From: a virus
Length of the DNA: 62,550 nucleotides
Direction: 5' to 3' (one strand)
IMG/VR virus record: IMGVR_UViG_3300049793_000080
Location: 1 to 62,550 of that record
The notes below the pieces were generated by a model. The model saw only the letters and a list, made by a program, of their open reading frames with translations. It was not told the DNA's origin and made no database searches. Numbering within the stretch: position 1 is the stretch's first letter; each line of letters opens with the position of its first letter. Both the position numbers and the translations under genes were made by a program. Below, one piece after another: positions 30,635 to 41,900 of this stretch.

Positions 30635-32632
30635 ATGGCAACCACCCTTCCACCCCCGATCCAGACCACCGGCACCGGCCTGCCGCCGCCCGTTGTTCCA
30701 ACGCCCACACCCTCCCCGAGCCCGACGCCCGCGCCGGGCGGGATGATGGGCCCGGCCGTCACGCCTGCACCATCGCCAACGGGGTTCGTCCCAGGCTCCA
30801 CAGGCCTGACGCCCGCGCAAGTCTCGCAATACAACGCGATGAACGCGGCCAGCCCGTATGCGCAGAACCCTGACTGGATGGCCTTGTCCGATGAGGAGCG
30901 CGCGGGCCGCATGTCGGGTGCTATCGCGGGCCCGGGTCCAGGCGGCAACGTGCTGCAGACCTACGGCAACCCGGACAACAACCACCCCAATGGCGTGTAC
31001 GAGGGCCCGTATGACCCGAACTTCGGGACGCCCAGCGCACGCGCCCCGATGACGGCGCAGCAGTCTGCCGATCACTACCAAAGCATCGCGACCAGTGCAG
31101 GCATGCAGCCGCGCGGCGCGCCGGCCCCAGCGCCCACCGGCATGGCGGGCATCCCACCGGCACCCTCGCCGCTGGCCAACGCACCGGCGAACCCGCAGCG
31201 CACCGCGGAGATCCAGGGATGGCTCACCGCACACCCTGGCGCCACGGACGCGGACATGCGCGCGGCGATGGTGCAGTTCGGCGTCACGCCGCAGGAGATG
31301 GCCGATGCCACCGGCGTGCCCCTGGCCGCCGTGCAGCAGCGCTTCAACGCGGCGGGCGGCACCACCCCCGGCGCGACGCCAGCGCCCGCAGCGGCCCCCG
31401 TGCAGGCCGCGCCAACGCCCGGCAACGTGACCGACGATCAGGTGCGCGCGTGGTTCACCGAGCACCCGAACGCGACCGACCAGCAGATTGCCGCGGCGAT
31501 GAACCAGTGGCAAGTCGGCGCCGGGCAGCTGTCGCGCGTCACCGGCGTGACCACCAGCGAAGTGCAGCGCCGCTACCAGCTCGCCACCAACCCGATACTG
31601 CCGGCAGGCACGCCCGCCACGCCCGCCGGCGCTACGAGCGGGTTCATTCCGAACCTGATTCAGCAGCTGCCGGTCGACGCGACCATCCAGGGCCGCCTCA
31701 CCGAGCTGCTGGCGCGCGACGCGAACGGCACCTACACCAGCGACGTGGTGCGCCAAGCCGTGGACCGCGCGATGCAGACCTTCGCCACGCGCGGCCTGCT
31801 GAACACCTCCATGGCGGTGCAGGCCGGGCAGGAGGCGGCGATCAGCAAGGCCATCGAGATTGCCGGGCCGGATGCCCAGCGCGCCTTCGAGCAGTACCGC
31901 GCGAACCAAGACGCCAACAACGTGTTCGCGCGCGATGAAATCAACCAGAGTTACACCGAGCGCAACAACGCGCAGCAGTGGGCGCACCAGGACGCCACGC
32001 AGGCGAACGACCAAGCGTTTCGCGAGCGGATCTTGACCCAGGAACAGTCCCTGACGCTGCGCCAGAACTACGTGGAGGCACAGGACCACGCGAATGCCCG
32101 CTACAGCGCCCAGGTAAACCAGATCAATGCCTCGGACATGACGCCGCAGGACAAGAGCGTCGCGATCCAGCAGGCCAGCGCGGTGCGCGATGGCGACTTG
32201 GCCTACAACAACAACCTGTTCGCCTCGCAGCCCGGCTTTGCGCGCGAGTGGCTCGCCATGGCCGTGCCCACGGCCGGCGTGGACGTCGCCCATGTGAACA
32301 ACCTGGACACGCTATCGAACATTGCCAACGACCCGGCGCAGAGCGCTGAGGTGCGCGCCGCGGCGACGGCCCGCCTGCAGGAAGTGCGCGCCGCCGGCCC
32401 GAGCACGCAGGCGGTGACGACGCAGGCGCAGGCCAGCACTTACGACGCCTATCAGGCCGCTGGCGGCACCATGACGCAGGTGCAGTGGAACGCCGCGCGC
32501 AGCGTGGGTATCGTCGCGGTCGGGAACGCTGGAGGCGACGCCAACGGCAGCACGTCGGGCGGCGCGCCCGGCGACAGTGCGGGCAACAACGCCAACGGCG
32601 ACGCGGCCGGGGTTGGTGCCGGGCCGATGTAG
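30635..32632 (+). CDS. Putative ejection (internal virion) protein
   Basis: The 665-residue protein has a Pro/Thr-rich start (PPVVPTPTPSPSPTPAPGG) followed by MMGPAVTP. Two repeats occur at about residues 191-239 and 267-315. The first has GWLTAHPGATDADMRAAMVQ then PLAAVQQRFNAA. The second has AWFTEHPNATDQQIAAAMNQ then TTSEVQRRYQLA. Each looks like a small HTH-like module. The remaining 350 residues are helical and Gln/Ala-rich, as in virion-internal proteins ejected with DNA. It shares the GGMMG motif with downstream genes. No enzyme motif is seen. Confidence 0.6.
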   Translation: MATTLPPPIQTTGTGLPPPVVPTPTPSPSPTPAPGGMMGPAVTPAPSPTGFVPGSTGLTPAQVSQYNAMNAASPYAQNPDWMALSDEERAGRMSGAIAGPGPGGNVLQTYGNPDNNHPNGVYEGPYDPNFGTPSARAPMTAQQSADHYQSIATSAGMQPRGAPAPAPTGMAGIPPAPSPLANAPANPQRTAEIQGWLTAHPGATDADMRAAMVQFGVTPQEMADATGVPLAAVQQRFNAAGGTTPGATPAPAAAPVQAAPTPGNVTDDQVRAWFTEHPNATDQQIAAAMNQWQVGAGQLSRVTGVTTSEVQRRYQLATNPILPAGTPATPAGATSGFIPNLIQQLPVDATIQGRLTELLARDANGTYTSDVVRQAVDRAMQTFATRGLLNTSMAVQAGQEAAISKAIEIAGPDAQRAFEQYRANQDANNVFARDEINQSYTERNNAQQWAHQDATQANDQAFRERILTQEQSLTLRQNYVEAQDHANARYSAQVNQINASDMTPQDKSVAIQQASAVRDGDLAYNNNLFASQPGFAREWLAMAVPTAGVDVAHVNNLDTLSNIANDPAQSAEVRAAATARLQEVRAAGPSTQAVTTQAQASTYDAYQAAGGTMTQVQWNAARSVGIVAVGNAGGDANGSTSGGAPGDSAGNNANGDAAGVGAGPM

Positions 32633-32640
32633 GACGCCAC

Positions 32641-33027
32641 ATGGTCTACATGCCCGACTTCTATCAGGTGCTGGTGCGCTGCGGCATGAAGCCGCCGCCC
32701 TATGAGCAGTGGCGCGCGCACTACTCCCACAACAGCGACCTGTGGCCGATCACCGACCGCGACACGCAGCGCCTGATCGGCGGCCTGCTGTTCAAGGGCC
32801 ATCTGGTGCACATCGCCATCGAGCCCGAGTGGCAGGGCCGTTGGATCAGCAAGACACTGCTGCGCGCCGAGCGCGAGTGGACCCCGCAGGCCGACGTCAT
32901 CGCCGCCATCCCGCCCGACAATGCGAAGGCCATCGAGTTGGTGAGGCGCCTGGGGTGGAAGCACCGTGGCCAAGAAGAAGGTTTTGAAATCTACGCGAAG
33001 GAGAAGGCACCATGCCCGCAGCCCTGA
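32641..33027 (+). CDS. GNAT-like (acyltransferase fold) virion-region protein
   Basis: The 128-residue protein shows the GNAT layout. It has strands around RLIGGLLFKGHLVHIAIEPE, then WQGRWISKTLLRAEREW in the place of the acetyl-CoA loop (usually Q/RxxGxG/A; here QGRWIS, so the P-loop is imperfect). It closes with DVIAAIPPDNAKAIELVRRL-GWK, as in acetyltransferases. T7 gp13, an internal virion protein, has a related fold, so it may be structural rather than catalytic. It overlaps the next gene by 16 bases. Confidence 0.65.
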   Translation: MVYMPDFYQVLVRCGMKPPPYEQWRAHYSHNSDLWPITDRDTQRLIGGLLFKGHLVHIAIEPEWQGRWISKTLLRAEREWTPQADVIAAIPPDNAKAIELVRRLGWKHRGQEEGFEIYAKEKAPCPQP

Positions 33028-33818
33028 TCACCCCCGTGCTTATCGGCGCCGCAGTCGGCGCTGTAACAGCGGCCGTCACTGGCGGCAGTATCTTGAAGGG
33101 CGCGCTGCTCGGCGCGGTGGGCGGTGCCATTTCCGGCGCGTTCACCGCCATGGCCGGCGCGGGCAGCAGTGCGGCCGGAGGTGTGGCCGAAGCGGGCGCC
33201 AGCGCCGCCGCCTCCACCGTGCCGGAGGCGGCGGCTGGCGCGGTGACCGAAGCCCTGCCCACGGCCGCATCGAGCGCCACCGATGCGTTCAGCGCCAGCA
33301 CCATGGGCGATCCGGCCGCCTTCACCGCCAGCACGCCGGGCACCGGCATGGCGGGGTTGAACAACCCGTCGGCCTACTCGGCGGGCGGCGCAGACACCGG
33401 CTTGTCTCCAAGCGTCGCGACCACCGGGCTCTCCGGCCCCGGCGCGGGCTCCACCAGCATCGGCGCCACGCCTGCAACTACCGGGCTGGGCCCGAACGTG
33501 GGCAACACCGGCATCGGCGGCACGCCCAATGCCATGGACGTGCGCCTGGGCGCGGGCGCAGGTGCCGCGCCGGGCGCCGCGCCGCAGTCGTTCCTGGACA
33601 AGCTCCTGAGTGCCGGCTCCGGGATGATGAACAACCGATTCGCGGTCGACTCGCTGGGCCGCGTGATCAGCGGCTACGCGCAGGGCAACCAGCAGCAGGC
33701 GATGCTGGACTGGAAGCAAAAGCAGATCGTGGATGCCCGCAATAACGCGCGCTTTGGCGCCACCGGCTCGCGCTACAACACGGGCGGCATGATGGGCCCG
33801 ACCACCTACCCCACCTGA
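33012..33818 (+). CDS. Putative ejection protein with glycine-zipper segment
   Basis: The 268-residue protein starts inside the GNAT-like gene. Residues 1-60 are hydrophobic and Gly/Ala-rich (IGAAVGAVTAAVTGGSILKG, ALLGAVGGAISGAFTAMAGA) in a glycine-zipper pattern that could insert into a membrane. The middle is low-complexity Ala/Ser/Thr/Gly. The C-terminal 70 residues are helical (FLDKLLSAGSGMMNNRFAVD... QQQAMLDWKQKQIVDARNNA) and end NTGGMMGPTTYPT. It is likely ejected to help form a DNA channel; this is inferred from composition and neighbours. Confidence 0.6.
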   Translation: MPAALITPVLIGAAVGAVTAAVTGGSILKGALLGAVGGAISGAFTAMAGAGSSAAGGVAEAGASAAASTVPEAAAGAVTEALPTAASSATDAFSASTMGDPAAFTASTPGTGMAGLNNPSAYSAGGADTGLSPSVATTGLSGPGAGSTSIGATPATTGLGPNVGNTGIGGTPNAMDVRLGAGAGAAPGAAPQSFLDKLLSAGSGMMNNRFAVDSLGRVISGYAQGNQQQAMLDWKQKQIVDARNNARFGATGSRYNTGGMMGPTTYPT

Positions 33819-33828
33819 AAGACACCAC

Positions 33829-34296
33829 ATGGCCACCACTCCCGCGCAGGCCCAGGGCCTGGACCCGACGCAGCAAAAGGCGATGCAGATCATGGTCAAG
33901 CAGGCCATGAGCCTGCTGCTCAAAGACGAGACGGCGAAGCACATCGTCGCCAAGGCGCAATCGGCCGACCCGAAGCACACCGTGCTGGAGGCCGTGGTGC
34001 CGCTGCTCACGCAGATCTACCAGATGGCGCAGGTCGCCGGCGCCAAGGTGGAGATGGTCACGCTGCTGGCCGCTGGCATCCAGGTGATTGCCGTCATGGC
34101 CAAGATGCTCGAGGCCGCTGGCGTGATCACCGAGCAGGAGGTGCCAGCGTTCTGCGCGGACGTCGCGAAAATGGCCGTCGACCAGCACAACCTGGGCGTG
34201 TCGAAGCAAGCACCCACTGCGCCGCAAGGCCAGCAGCCACAACAATCACCGGGCGGCGGCATGATGGGCGCCGCGCCTCAACTCCAAGGAGCCTGA
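33829..34296 (+). CDS. Helical virion-region protein with GGGMMG tail
   Basis: A 155-residue all-helical protein ([60 protein letters not shown]). It has a Gln-rich linker and a [16 protein letters not shown] end. Hydrophobic helices suggest membrane or protein-protein contact. It sits among the ejection-protein genes and shares the GGMMG motif. Confidence 0.6.
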   Translation: MATTPAQAQGLDPTQQKAMQIMVKQAMSLLLKDETAKHIVAKAQSADPKHTVLEAVVPLLTQIYQMAQVAGAKVEMVTLLAAGIQVIAVMAKMLEAAGVITEQEVPAFCADVAKMAVDQHNLGVSKQAPTAPQGQQPQQSPGGGMMGAAPQLQGA

Positions 34297-34297
34297 C

Positions 34298-35920
34298 ATG
34301 GCAAGCATGGGCATGATGGGCGCGCTCGGCGGCCTGGGCAGCGGTCTGGTGAACGAGGCCGGCGTGATGCTCAAGGACGAGGAGCGCGCGAAGGAAGACG
34401 CTTCCAAGAAGTCGTTCCAGCAGTGGCTGATGGCCGCGCAGCAGGAGTACAAGGTGGGCGACGAGACGCGGGCCGAAGCGCGCGACGTGCGCAAGGAAGG
34501 CCGCGCCACCGATGCCGACATCGCCAAGGACCAGCGCACCTTCGACAACAAGGTGAAGCGCGCGCCGACCGAGCGCGCCATGAAGGTGGACGACGAGACG
34601 GCAAGCGCCGAGGGCAAGCTGGGTTTCGAGTCGAAGAACCTGCGCACGCTGGCCGAGAACAAGGGCGCGATGACCGAGGCAGGCGTGACCGACAGCCAGA
34701 AGCGCGAGCAGTCGGCGCGCGCGGATCTGTACGAGGCCAGCGCAGCGGACGTGAAGGCCAACGGCAAGCGCGGCGGCAAGCTCGACCCGCTGATGAAAGA
34801 GCAGATCGACGCCCTGGACACGGAAATCAAGGCGAAGGCCGACAAAATCGACGCGGCGCGCGCAAACGGCAACTGGGTGACCGGCAAGGACAAGGACGGC
34901 AAGGAAATCTCCGGCTCGCCCGAGCAGCGCGCCATGCAGTCCGAGTTGGTGGCCATGCGCCTGCAACGCTCCGCGCTGTACGCGCGCGGCACCCGTGGCG
35001 GCGGCGATGCCCTGCCGGACCCGCAGGGCCTGCGCAGCAAGGGCAAGCAGCCGGACCCGCTCGGCCTGGACCCGAGCAAGCCGGCCAGCGCCACGCCGCG
35101 CGGCCAGTTCGCCTCGACGGACGACGAAAAGGACATGGACCTGACCTACAACGACGCCTACAAGCAGCAGGTGGGGTTCAGGGACGCGGCCAAGACGCCA
35201 GTGGAGCGCCAGCGCGCGGAAACCGACATTGCGGCCATCCGCAACGAGGCCAAGCGCGCTGGCGTGACGCTGCGCGAGGACGGCGCGGCGCCGGCGGCCC
35301 CAGTCGTGGCCGGCGGCGGCATGATGGGCCCGCCGCGCCCGCCAAGCAACATCAAGACTGCTCCGGCCGGCTCGGTGGCGCTGAAAGGTACCGACTTTGT
35401 GGCCGCCACCAGTGCGACGCCGAGCGTGCCTGCCGGGCAGACCGAAGCGGGCAACATCAACCTGAACGACCGCCCGCGCGTGAAGAACAAGGACGGCTCC
35501 ATCAGCACGGTGCGCAGCATTTCCATTGGCACCGACAAGGGCGAAGTGCTGATCCCCACGGTGAGCGATGACGGCCGCGTGATGACCGACGATGAAGCCA
35601 CGGCGCAGTACCGCAAGACCGGGCGACACCTGGGCATTTTCAAGACGCCGGAGCAGGCCACGGCTTACGCGAAGTCGCTGCATGACGATCAGGCGAAGTT
35701 GATCGACACGCCTCTCTCCGATGGAACGGACCCGGCGATGGAGGCGCGCAAGAACAACGAGTCGCGCGAAATCGTGGACATGAAGCGCGCCGATTTCAGC
35801 CCCGAGGTGAAGGCGTACAAGGACAAGGTGAAGTCGCTGAAACAGAAGCTCGAGGAGCGTCGGCGCGGCGAGTATTCGCAGCGCGAGTTCCGGCGCTCGC
35901 AGGCCAGCATCGGCTTGTAA
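34298..35920 (+). CDS. Putative ejection protein with conserved C-terminal domain
   Basis: The 540-residue protein begins [17 protein letters not shown] long charged helical region (about 25-220) follows, then a [11 protein letters not shown] linker (about 339-350). A conserved module at about 384-470 has [40 protein letters not shown] and [20 protein letters not shown]. That module recurs in virion proteins of many phages, with unknown role. The C terminus is basic and coiled. It directly precedes the giant gene and is probably ejected with it. Confidence 0.65.
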   Translation: MASMGMMGALGGLGSGLVNEAGVMLKDEERAKEDASKKSFQQWLMAAQQEYKVGDETRAEARDVRKEGRATDADIAKDQRTFDNKVKRAPTERAMKVDDETASAEGKLGFESKNLRTLAENKGAMTEAGVTDSQKREQSARADLYEASAADVKANGKRGGKLDPLMKEQIDALDTEIKAKADKIDAARANGNWVTGKDKDGKEISGSPEQRAMQSELVAMRLQRSALYARGTRGGGDALPDPQGLRSKGKQPDPLGLDPSKPASATPRGQFASTDDEKDMDLTYNDAYKQQVGFRDAAKTPVERQRAETDIAAIRNEAKRAGVTLREDGAAPAAPVVAGGGMMGPPRPPSNIKTAPAGSVALKGTDFVAATSATPSVPAGQTEAGNINLNDRPRVKNKDGSISTVRSISIGTDKGEVLIPTVSDDGRVMTDDEATAQYRKTGRHLGIFKTPEQATAYAKSLHDDQAKLIDTPLSDGTDPAMEARKNNESREIVDMKRADFSPEVKAYKDKVKSLKQKLEERRRGEYSQREFRRSQASIGL

Positions 35921-35975
35921 CTCTGCATTTCCGAGGCGACAATCCCCACGGGCACAGAGGCCCAAAAGGAACGAC

Positions 35976-38900
35976 ATGGACATCACCGCGGCACGCAGCT
36001 TGCCCGAACTCGCCGGCCTGGACGACGATCAGATCGTTGACGCACTCCATCAGGCCTATTACCCCGACCTCCCCCGAGATGAAGTAGCCAAGTCGCTTGG
36101 CATCAAGCCCACGGCCGCGCCGCGCCCGGAGACGACCTGGGGCGACCGTGCGAAGGACACCGGCATCAGCTTGCTGCAAGGCGCCGTGGCGGTGCCCCAG
36201 GCGGCGGTGGGCGTTGCGGATCTGGTGACCGGCGGCGCGGCGGGCAAGCTGGCCGAGGATGTCGGGTTCCGACCGAAAGAGGCGACCGACTTCCTGGGCG
36301 AGCGCTTGAGCGACGCGCAGAAGGGCGCGAACAAGGAAGTGCAGGACGCCGAGGGCTTTTGGGGCACCTTCAAGGCCGCCGTCTCCAATCCTTCGGTGGT
36401 GTTCCAGTCGGTGGTGCAGTCGCTGCCTTCCATGGGCGCGGGCGGCGTGGTGGCGCGCGGCGTGCTGGGCGCGAGCATGACGCCGCGCCTGCTGGCCAAG
36501 CTGTCGGCCATGGCCCCCGAGGCGCGCGAAGCCGCCATCCTGGGCATGCAGACCACCGCCGGCGCCGTGGGCGAGGGCGCCGTGCAGGCCGGCAGCGCCG
36601 CCGAACAGGCGCGCACCGACAACCCGCTGGGCACGCTGGACGGCAAGGGCGCGCTGTCGGCCGTGGCCAGCGGTGTGGGCGACACCATCATCGCCCGGTT
36701 CAGCGGGCGCCTCGCCAACAAGCTGGGCATCGCGGACGCGGACACCATGCTCGCTGGCGCCGCGGTGAACCCGCGCGCGGCCAAGAGCGTGGTGAAGGCC
36801 GCGCTCGGCGGCATGGTGACCGAGGGCTTGCTCGAGGAACTGCCGCAGTCGGTGCAGGAGCAGGTGTGGCAGAACCACGCAGCCGGCCGCCCGCTCGATG
36901 AGGGCGTGAATCAAGCCGCCGTGCTGGGCATGCTGTCCGGCGCGGCGATGGGCGGCGGTGCCAACCTTCTGAACGCGGCTCGAAAGCCGAAGCCCGACGA
37001 CATCCTGAACGCGCCGGACGTCGACGCCGCGCTGCAGACCGCGCAGGACGCGCTCCTGTTGCCCCCGCCGACGATCAGCGTCACGCTGGGCGGTACCGCC
37101 GTCACGCCGGAGCAGCGCGCGGATCTGGTGCAGCAGGAAATCACGCGCCGCGCCGCCGGCATGATGGGCGGCGAGGACGTCACCGATGTGCAGGCCAAGG
37201 GCACGCCGCCGGTGGAAGTGCCTCCGACGACGCCACCCTCGACCCCCCCAGCCTTCCCGGACCCGTTCAGCGCCGCCAAGCCGGTGGACCTGGACGCGAA
37301 CGAAGCGCGCATGCACCGCGACGCCGACCGCGACGCCCAGGCGCTCAAGGAGCACGACCCGCTGACCCTGCCGCGCAAGGGTCTGCCGGAGCTGGACGCC
37401 GAGTACGGCAAGGGCGAGGGCGACACGATCCAGAAGAACGGCGCGCCGTGGCCCAGCGAAGCGGCGGCGATGCTGTCGCTCAAGATGGCCAAGAAGAAGG
37501 GCCGCGCCGTGCCGGTGGCCGGCGGCTTCATCGCGCGACCGAACAAGGAGACACCCAATGCAGCGCCCACCCCTGAAAACAAGCCTGACGGCGCTCGCGG
37601 CGCACAGCCTGCTGCAGCAGCACCGGCCACCGACGCCGCCACTGCCCAGCGACCCGACGATCAGCATGGAGGACTTCCTGCGCCCGACACGGGAATTGCA
37701 GGCGGCAGTGCGGCGGCTGTCGCGACCCAGCCCGCGCCCGGCGGGCAAGTCGTGGGCGCAGGCGACGCTGCGCGCACACCTGGAGACGGTGTACTACGGC
37801 CAGTCAATGACGCGGCTGTGGATGGAAGAGATGAACGGCCAGCCGATGGCCGAGCGAGTGGACCCGTATCCGCACCCGTGGCAGCGGGAGCAAATGACGC
37901 GGGAACAACTACTGGCGCTGCAAAAACCGGAAGTGAGCAATCACTAACCGAAGCTGGCGCGCAATGGACCCGCATGACGGAAATCGAGCGCCGCGCCGTT
38001 GCGGGCCGCACGGCAGGTAAGGCGAAGGCGCTAGATCGCATCGTCTCGCAGAAGTGGGAAGACCTACATTCCGGCTGGCAGAAATCCCTCGCGCGGGTGA
38101 TGAACACGCCCGGCGCGCCGATTGCTCCACGTGAAACGTCAGCGCCCACTTCGCACCCAACCGCCAGCGCAGGTCCGCGCGTCATCATCAATCGGCTCGG
38201 CCCTGATGGTCTAACCGACGCCGAGCGCGCGGCTGGCAAGCCGTCCTATGCCGACAAGCCCGCCGAGGTGACGAGCGAGACGGCGCGACGCGGCGATTTC
38301 AACGTCAAGAACCACCTGGGCAAGATGGAGCGCGCGACCGTGACCGAGGGCGGCACACGCGGCCGGTTCGCCGTCAAGATCGGCGGCGAGTCCATGGGCC
38401 AGTTCCAGATGGACGACCAGGGCGCGGTGAGCCGCATCGAGGCGCGCGCCAACTGGGCCGAGGATTCCGTGCGTGACGCGGCGATGCAGTTCGTCGCGCA
38501 GGAGCGCGCCAAGACGGCACCGGCCGCCGCCGAGCAGCCGCGCGACCAGGACACCGGGCAGTTCGCGGAAGCCCCGGCCGACACGCTCCCCGCTGGCGTG
38601 CGTCGCCGCGAGAAGGGTGTGGCAAACACCAAGGCGCGCATCGCAGCCGAGGCGGCCCGCGCGGCGTACTTCACGCCCGGCAACGTGGTGCGCGGCTATG
38701 GCGGCTTCGATGAGGTGCTTGCGTACAACCCGCCCACCGAGCCCGGAGGCGCATGGAGCGTGCGCGTGCACGAAGTCAAGGAAGCCACGCCCAACAACTG
38801 GGTGCGCGTGGGCCGCCCCCAGGACGCGCGACAGCACAGCACCGAGCCGGAGGAGCGCGAGCTGCGCAACGGGCCGCGCGCCCAGTTGTCGGCCCTGCCC

Positions 38901-41900
38901 GCCAGCGAAGTGCCGTACACCGTGCCGCGTGCCGATGGCAAGGTGCACCCGGATGCCGAGCCGCGCAGCAACCCGCGCGCCGCAGCCGAGCCCGCCAAGA
39001 TCGTGACCGACAAGGCCGAGATTCGCCCATACCGCCGCTCGGACGGCAGCGTGGGCTACGAGGCCGTGCCGATCCAGCCGCCGGCCGCGCCGAATGACGA
39101 ATTGATCGTTCAATCCATTCGACCCGGCTCCAAGCCGCACGTTGTCAAGGTGGAGCCTGCGCCCGCCGCTAGCACAAACAAGGTGTTCACCGACGAGATG
39201 GCCGCCGCAGCGCGCGCCCGCCTCAAGGCCAAGCTGGGCCGGCTGAATTCGCTGCTGGACCCGCAGGACATGCTCGACGGCATCACGCTGGCCGGCTACC
39301 ACGTCGAGAAGGGCGCGCGCAGCTTCGCCGCCTTCGCGCAGGCCATGCTCGCGGATCTTGGCGAGGGTGTGCGCGCCCACCTCAAGAGTTTTTACATGGG
39401 CGTGAAGTATTCGCCCGCCGCGGCCGAGTTCTCCAAGGACATGAGCAGCGCCGCGTTCGTGGAGGAGTTCGACCTGTCGCATATCGCGGCGCCGTCCGAC
39501 ACGGACACCCTTGAAACTCAGCCGCCCGCGGCAGATACTGGAGCCAATGATGGAAGCAGCAGCCCAACACTCGACGTGGATCGCGCAGGCCCGGGGCCAC
39601 TGGAAGGAGCACCTTCCGGGGATGTACGCGCGCCTGCAGGAGAGCGGAAAACTGGAGACGGCACTGGCCGAAGCAGCGACGGCGACCAGCGAGGGGATGC
39701 ACGCCCTGATGCAGCAGGGGGCAACGTGGCAGGAGGCGTGGGAGCAGGTGCGGGAACAGTACCTGTTTCCACCGGAGGAGCCGAGCAAGGAAAAGGCCCC
39801 GCCAAGCCAAGGGTACCGCGTACACCGCGAGCTGATGGCGGGCCTGGGCTCTTTGACGATGCCGGGGGAACGGGAGGAGTAAACCCGGCCCCGAACGCCG
39901 CGCCCACGCCGGCGCCGCAGTTCAAGCCGTCCGAGGACTTCACCATCGAGGATGACCTCGCGCTGGGTGACGGCGGCGAGAAAACCAAGTTCAAAAACAA
40001 CGTGGCGGCGATTCGCCTGTTGCGCGAGCTCGAAGCGGCCGACCGCATGGCGACACCCGACGAGCAGCGCACGCTCGCCCAATACGTGGGCTGGGGCGCC
40101 TTGTCCAAGGCATTCGACGCTGACCGCGCGGAATGGGCCAAGGAGCACGCCGAGCTCAAGGATCTGCTGTCGCCCGAGGAGTTCGCCGCAGCGCGGCAAT
40201 CCACCCGCTACGCGCACTACACCAGCCGCCAGATCATCCAGGACGGCGTTTATGCCGCGCTGCATCACTTCGGCTTCACCGGCGGGCGCGTGCTCGAGCC
40301 GGGCGCCGGCGTGGGCAACTTCATCGGCATGATGCCCGCCGACATGCGCAGCGCGGGCCGCATCACGGCCATCGAGCGCGAGCCCATCGCCGCCGGCATC
40401 GCCAAGAACCTGTACCCGCTGCAAAACGTGCAGCAGGCCGACTTCACCGCGTTCAAGGGCACCGATGGCTATTTCGACGCGGTGGTGGGCAACCCGCCGT
40501 TCGCCTCCGACCCGCAGACCGACACCAGCGGGCGCAAGCACCTGGGCGGCCTGACCCTGCACAACTACTTCTTCGCCAAGAGCGTGGACCTGATGCGCGA
40601 GGGCGGGATCTTGGCGCAGGTGGTGACCAACTCGTTCATGGACGCGGCCGGCGACCGGGCCCGCAAGTACATCAGCGACCGCACCAAGCTGATGGGAGCC
40701 ATCCGCCTGCCGAACAACGCATTCAGCAAGAACGCGGGCACCGAGGTGACGACCGACATCATCTTTCTGCAAAAGCGCCCGGAGGCCGAGTGGGGCAACA
40801 AGGCGACGCGCCAGGAAGCCAAGGCGTGGCTGGACGTGGTGAAGCAGACCGACCGGCGCAACGGCGGGCAGTACAACCTCAACCAGTATTTCATCGACCA
40901 CCCGGAGATGATGCTCGGCGACTTCGGCGCGCACGGCACGATGTACGGGCCCAACCAGCCGGCGCTCATCGCCCGGCCGGGGCAGGACACGCTCGCACTG
41001 CTCCGCGAGGCGGTGCAGCGCCTGCCGGGCAATGTGTTCGTGGACCGTGCGGTGCTCGGCACCGACGCGGCCATCGAGAACGCCACCAAGGCCCTGACGA
41101 ACCCGCCGGTGCAAGAGGGCGGCTTCTATGTCGAGGGCGACAAGCTGATCCAGCGCGTACCCGACATTGCCGGCGAGCCGCGCGGCCGGGAAATCAACGC
41201 CGCAACGCAGTGGACTGCCAAGACGCCGCTGGGGGAGGCGGGCTACCAGAAGATCCGCGCGCTCACGCAGATGCGCACCACGCTGCGCGGACTGCTGGCG
41301 GCCGAATTGTCCGGCGACAAGGACATGGACGCCCTGCGCACGACGCTGGGCAAGCAGTACGACGACTACACCAAGGCGCACGGCCTGCTGGGCGACCCGG
41401 GCACCGCGCGCGTCTTCGATGACGACCCGGATTTCCCGCTGCTGCTGTCCCTGGAGCACGAGTACCGGCCCGGCATCGGCATGGCCGCGGCCAAGCGCCA
41501 GGGCATCAAGCCGACCAAGAGCGCGGCGAAAAAGGCGCCGATCTTCATGCGCCGCGTGGTCGACGCGCGCAAGCCGGTGCAGAAGGTGGAGACGCCCGCC
41601 GACGCGCTGGCCGTCTCGATGGCCGAGCGCGGCAAGCTCGATACCGTCTACATCGGCCAACTGCTCGGCAAAGACCCGCAGGAGGTGTTGAAGGAGCTGA
41701 GCACCGGCGACAAGCCGCAGCTGTTCCTGGACCCGGCGACCGACGAATACGCGCTGCGCGACGCCTACCTGTCGGGCAACGTGCGCGCGAAGCTGGAGCA
41801 GGCCAAGCAGTCCGGGCTGAGCATGAACGTGCGCGAGCTGGAGAAGGTGCAGCCCGAGGACGTGGGCGCGCATGAAATCTCGGCGCGCATCGGCTCGCCG

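Noticed and set aside
36359-36901. A 180-codon plus-strand open frame inside the giant gene
   Set aside because: Its Arg/Gly-rich product has no ribosome binding site and no ordered segments, unlike the two nested ORFs I accepted.
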